Below are positions 15,119 through 16,598 of a stretch of 16,598 nucleotides of DNA, piece by piece. The stretch covers positions 1 to 16,598 of the forward strand of contig CANNNH010000014.1 in the NCBI GenBank assembly GCA_947505915.1, written 5' to 3'. Positions within the stretch are counted from its first letter, which is position 1. Each line of letters begins with the position of its first letter. A program made the position numbers and the translations under genes. The DNA comes from Comamonadaceae bacterium (GTDB taxonomy: Bacteria > Pseudomonadota > Gammaproteobacteria > Burkholderiales > Burkholderiaceae). The notes below the pieces were generated by a model that saw only the letters and a list, made by a program, of their open reading frames with translations, was not told the DNA's origin and did not search any database.

Positions 15119-16307
15119 GCCGCTGTCTTCTGCCATGAGCGACGGTCTCAGCTTCATGGGTTTTGCCCGCCTGGATGGCCGCGTAGGCGTGCGCAACCAT
15201 CTGGCTGTCATTTCAACCGTCGCACTGAGTAACCGAATCGCCGAACTTGCAGCCCAGCGCCATGAAGCTGACAAAGGCGAGCCCGTATTGCAAATCAAAG
15301 GCGAATTTCAAAGAGGCCTGCAGCTTGCCGACGCTCAATTGCAGGACCAGGTGATAGCGCAACTCGTTGACCATCCCAACATCGGTGCCGCGCTGGTCTT
15401 GTGCCACGATCGGCGAGCTGCACAGGCTTGGCAAAAACTTTTTCACGACAAGCCCGTTGAAGTGCTGGCAGTGATGGACGGCGCAGGCGTGGAGAACGCC
15501 ATCCAACTTGCTTGCCAGGCTCTCGAGCGCTTAAGTCAGAAGATACGCGGGCAGCTCAGAGTACCCTGCCCTTTTTCAGCGCTGACCTTCGCGCTGGAGT
15601 GCGGTGGCTCAGATGCTTCCAGTGCAGTCTGCTCAAACCCCGCAGTAGGCCGATTTGTGGACGAGGCCATTGCACACGGCGCCCGCGTCATCGTTTCGGA
15701 AACCGCTGAATTCATTGGCGCAGAAGAGGTGGTGCGCGCCCAATCAGCGTCGCCGGAAATAGCGCAGGCCATCATCAACTGCATCGCCATCACCGAAAAA
15801 CGCATGGCGGGAGACGGTGATCATTACCGTGGCGTGAACCCTACTGCCGAAAACATTGAAGCCGGTCTGACTACCTTGGTAGAAAAAACAATGGGGGCGG
15901 TTTGCAAGATCGGTGACTCGCATTTTCAAGGCTGCCTGTCTTTCGCTCAGCCCCCTGCCGGGCCGGGGCTGTACTTTATGGACACACCGTTCTTCAGCCC
16001 TTGTTCCATAACCGGTATGGTGGCCGCAGGCGCTCAGATCACGCTGTTTTCGATGGGCGTTTTCAACCCTTCCGGCAATCCGCTGGCGCCAACGCTCAAG
16101 CTTTGTGGCAATCCACACACCGTGCAGCACTGGTCAGACGGTATAGATGTCAACCTCAGTGGCCTGATCGCAGGAGAAATTTCGCTTGAAGAGGCGGGCC
16201 ATCAAGTCACGCAAACCGTCATAGACGCAGCGAACGGGCTGCTCACAAAAACAGAACAATGGGGCGAAGGACAATTCATCATGCCCCGTTTATTGCCAGC
16301 GTTTTAA
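15099..16307 (+). CDS. UxaA-family large subunit (altronate dehydratase / sulfolactate sulfo-lyase beta type)
   Basis: Large catalytic subunit of a UxaA-type lyase or dehydratase, 402 residues. Marks in order: FARLDGRVGVRNHLAVIST (22-40), ECGGSDASSAVCSNPAVG (167-184), SETAEFIGAEE (200-210), NPTAENIEAGLTTLVEK (247-263), the SITGMVAAGAQITLFSMG segment (303-320), then DGIDVNLSGLI (347-357). These enzymes remove water from sugar acids, or sulfite from sulfolactate in SuyAB. The part usually reading F-T-T-G-R-G-T-P-F-G reads F-S-M-G-V-F-N-P-S-G, so it is a diverged member and the substrate is probably not altronate. Start at 15099 chosen for GGGGAG (15086-15091) seven bases upstream; ATG 15135 lacks such a site. 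It overlaps the SAF gene by 20 bases, so the two are coupled. Confidence 0.87.
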   Translation: MSTTAAKPLSSAMSDGLSFMGFARLDGRVGVRNHLAVISTVALSNRIAELAAQRHEADKGEPVLQIKGEFQRGLQLADAQLQDQVIAQLVDHPNIGAALVLCHDRRAAQAWQKLFHDKPVEVLAVMDGAGVENAIQLACQALERLSQKIRGQLRVPCPFSALTFALECGGSDASSAVCSNPAVGRFVDEAIAHGARVIVSETAEFIGAEEVVRAQSASPEIAQAIINCIAITEKRMAGDGDHYRGVNPTAENIEAGLTTLVEKTMGAVCKIGDSHFQGCLSFAQPPAGPGLYFMDTPFFSPCSITGMVAAGAQITLFSMGVFNPSGNPLAPTLKLCGNPHTVQHWSDGIDVNLSGLIAGEISLEEAGHQVTQTVIDAANGLLTKTEQWGEGQFIMPRLLPAF

Positions 16308-16316
16308 ATCTACGCT

Positions 16317-16330
16317 CGGGTTGTCACCCG
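16317..16330. terminator. Short hairpin between convergent genes
   Basis: CGGGT-TGTC-ACCCG is a perfect 5-bp stem with a 4-base loop, 9 bases after the UxaA large-subunit stop and 31 bases before the stop of the convergent sugar dehydrogenase gene. No T-run follows, so terminator function is only a possibility. Confidence 0.3.
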
Positions 16331-16361
16331 AATGGGTAACATCTATTCACACCCCCGCGTG

Positions 16362-16598
16362 TCAGGCCTTGACTGGCTCCAGTCTGAGCAAACGTCCTTG
16401 AGAATCGTCTGTCAACAGGTACACAAAACCGTCTGGCCCCATGCGCACGTCGCGAATGCGGCCAACCCGGCCTTGCAGCAGTCGCTCTTCCTTGATGACT
16501 TTCTCGCCATCCAGCGTCAGGCGCACCAGCATTTGTCCGGCCAAGGCACCCACCAGCAAGTTGCCATGCCATTGTGGAAACTGTGAACCGCTCACAAA
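16362..16598 (-). CDS. PQQ-dependent sugar dehydrogenase (aldose sugar dehydrogenase type), C-terminal fragment
   Basis: The last 79 residues of a gene that continues past the right edge. The segment FPQWHGNLLVGALAGQMLVR, then EERLL, then the closing RIRDVRMGPDGFVYLLTDD and LLRLEP are characteristic of the C-terminal blades of soluble or periplasmic PQQ glucose/aldose sugar dehydrogenases (YliI/Asd type). These oxidise aldose sugars in the periplasm with pyrroloquinoline quinone. Start, signal peptide and catalytic residues are outside the window. It converges on the UxaA gene and may or may not belong to the sulfatase locus. Confidence 0.85.
   Translation of the reverse strand, partial: FVSGSQFPQWHGNLLVGALAGQMLVRLTLDGEKVIKEERLLQGRVGRIRDVRMGPDGFVYLLTDDSQGRLLRLEPVKA

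Noticed and set aside
1..16598. Mobile elements, CRISPR arrays, tRNA or rRNA genes
   Set aside because: I saw no transposase or integrase motifs, no repeat-spacer pattern and no tRNA-like or rRNA-like sequence.

Overview
The window looks like a Burkholderiales chromosome, most likely a comamonad-type betaproteobacterium. The evidence is the moderately high GC, an orphan Bug-type (tripartite tricarboxylate) binding protein, and the protein style throughout. There is no phage, transposon, CRISPR or RNA gene. Genes are densely packed; the largest gap is about 180 bp.

Left part (1-3601). A truncated metal-dependent amidohydrolase of the ACMSD / gamma-resorcylate decarboxylase type and a DMT/EamA exporter lie on the minus strand. 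Next, on the plus strand, come a HupE/UreJ-like membrane protein and a one-helix anchored protein that overlap by ATGA. These look unrelated to what follows.

Central and right part (3741-16307) reads as one catabolic locus. Minus strand: a formylglycine-type sulfatase. Divergent from it on the plus strand: a GntR/HutC regulator, a Bug periplasmic binding protein and a second sulfatase of the choline-sulfatase (BetC) family. Convergent on the minus strand: an aldehyde dehydrogenase and a GMC alcohol dehydrogenase, preceded by an NMT1/SsuA-type ABC importer (permease, ATPase, Tat-exported binding protein). Divergent from the importer on the plus strand: a split UxaA-family enzyme (SAF subunit plus large subunit), which belongs to the altronate dehydratase / sulfolactate sulfo-lyase superfamily. 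The window ends inside a PQQ-type sugar dehydrogenase on the minus strand.

The most informative sequence signal is a 20-bp motif, 19/20 identical, present in both divergent intergenic regions of this locus (5360-5379 and 14784-14803), about 9.4 kb apart. It is a good candidate operator for the GntR protein. It ties both sulfatases, the importer and the UxaA pair into one predicted regulon. The inferred pathway is import of a small sulfated (or sulfonated) compound, cytoplasmic desulfation, oxidation of the exposed alcohol to aldehyde and acid, and a lyase/dehydratase step. The BetC-like enzyme keeps the catalytic core but appears to lack residues that I recall as binding choline, so the true substrate may not be choline sulfate.
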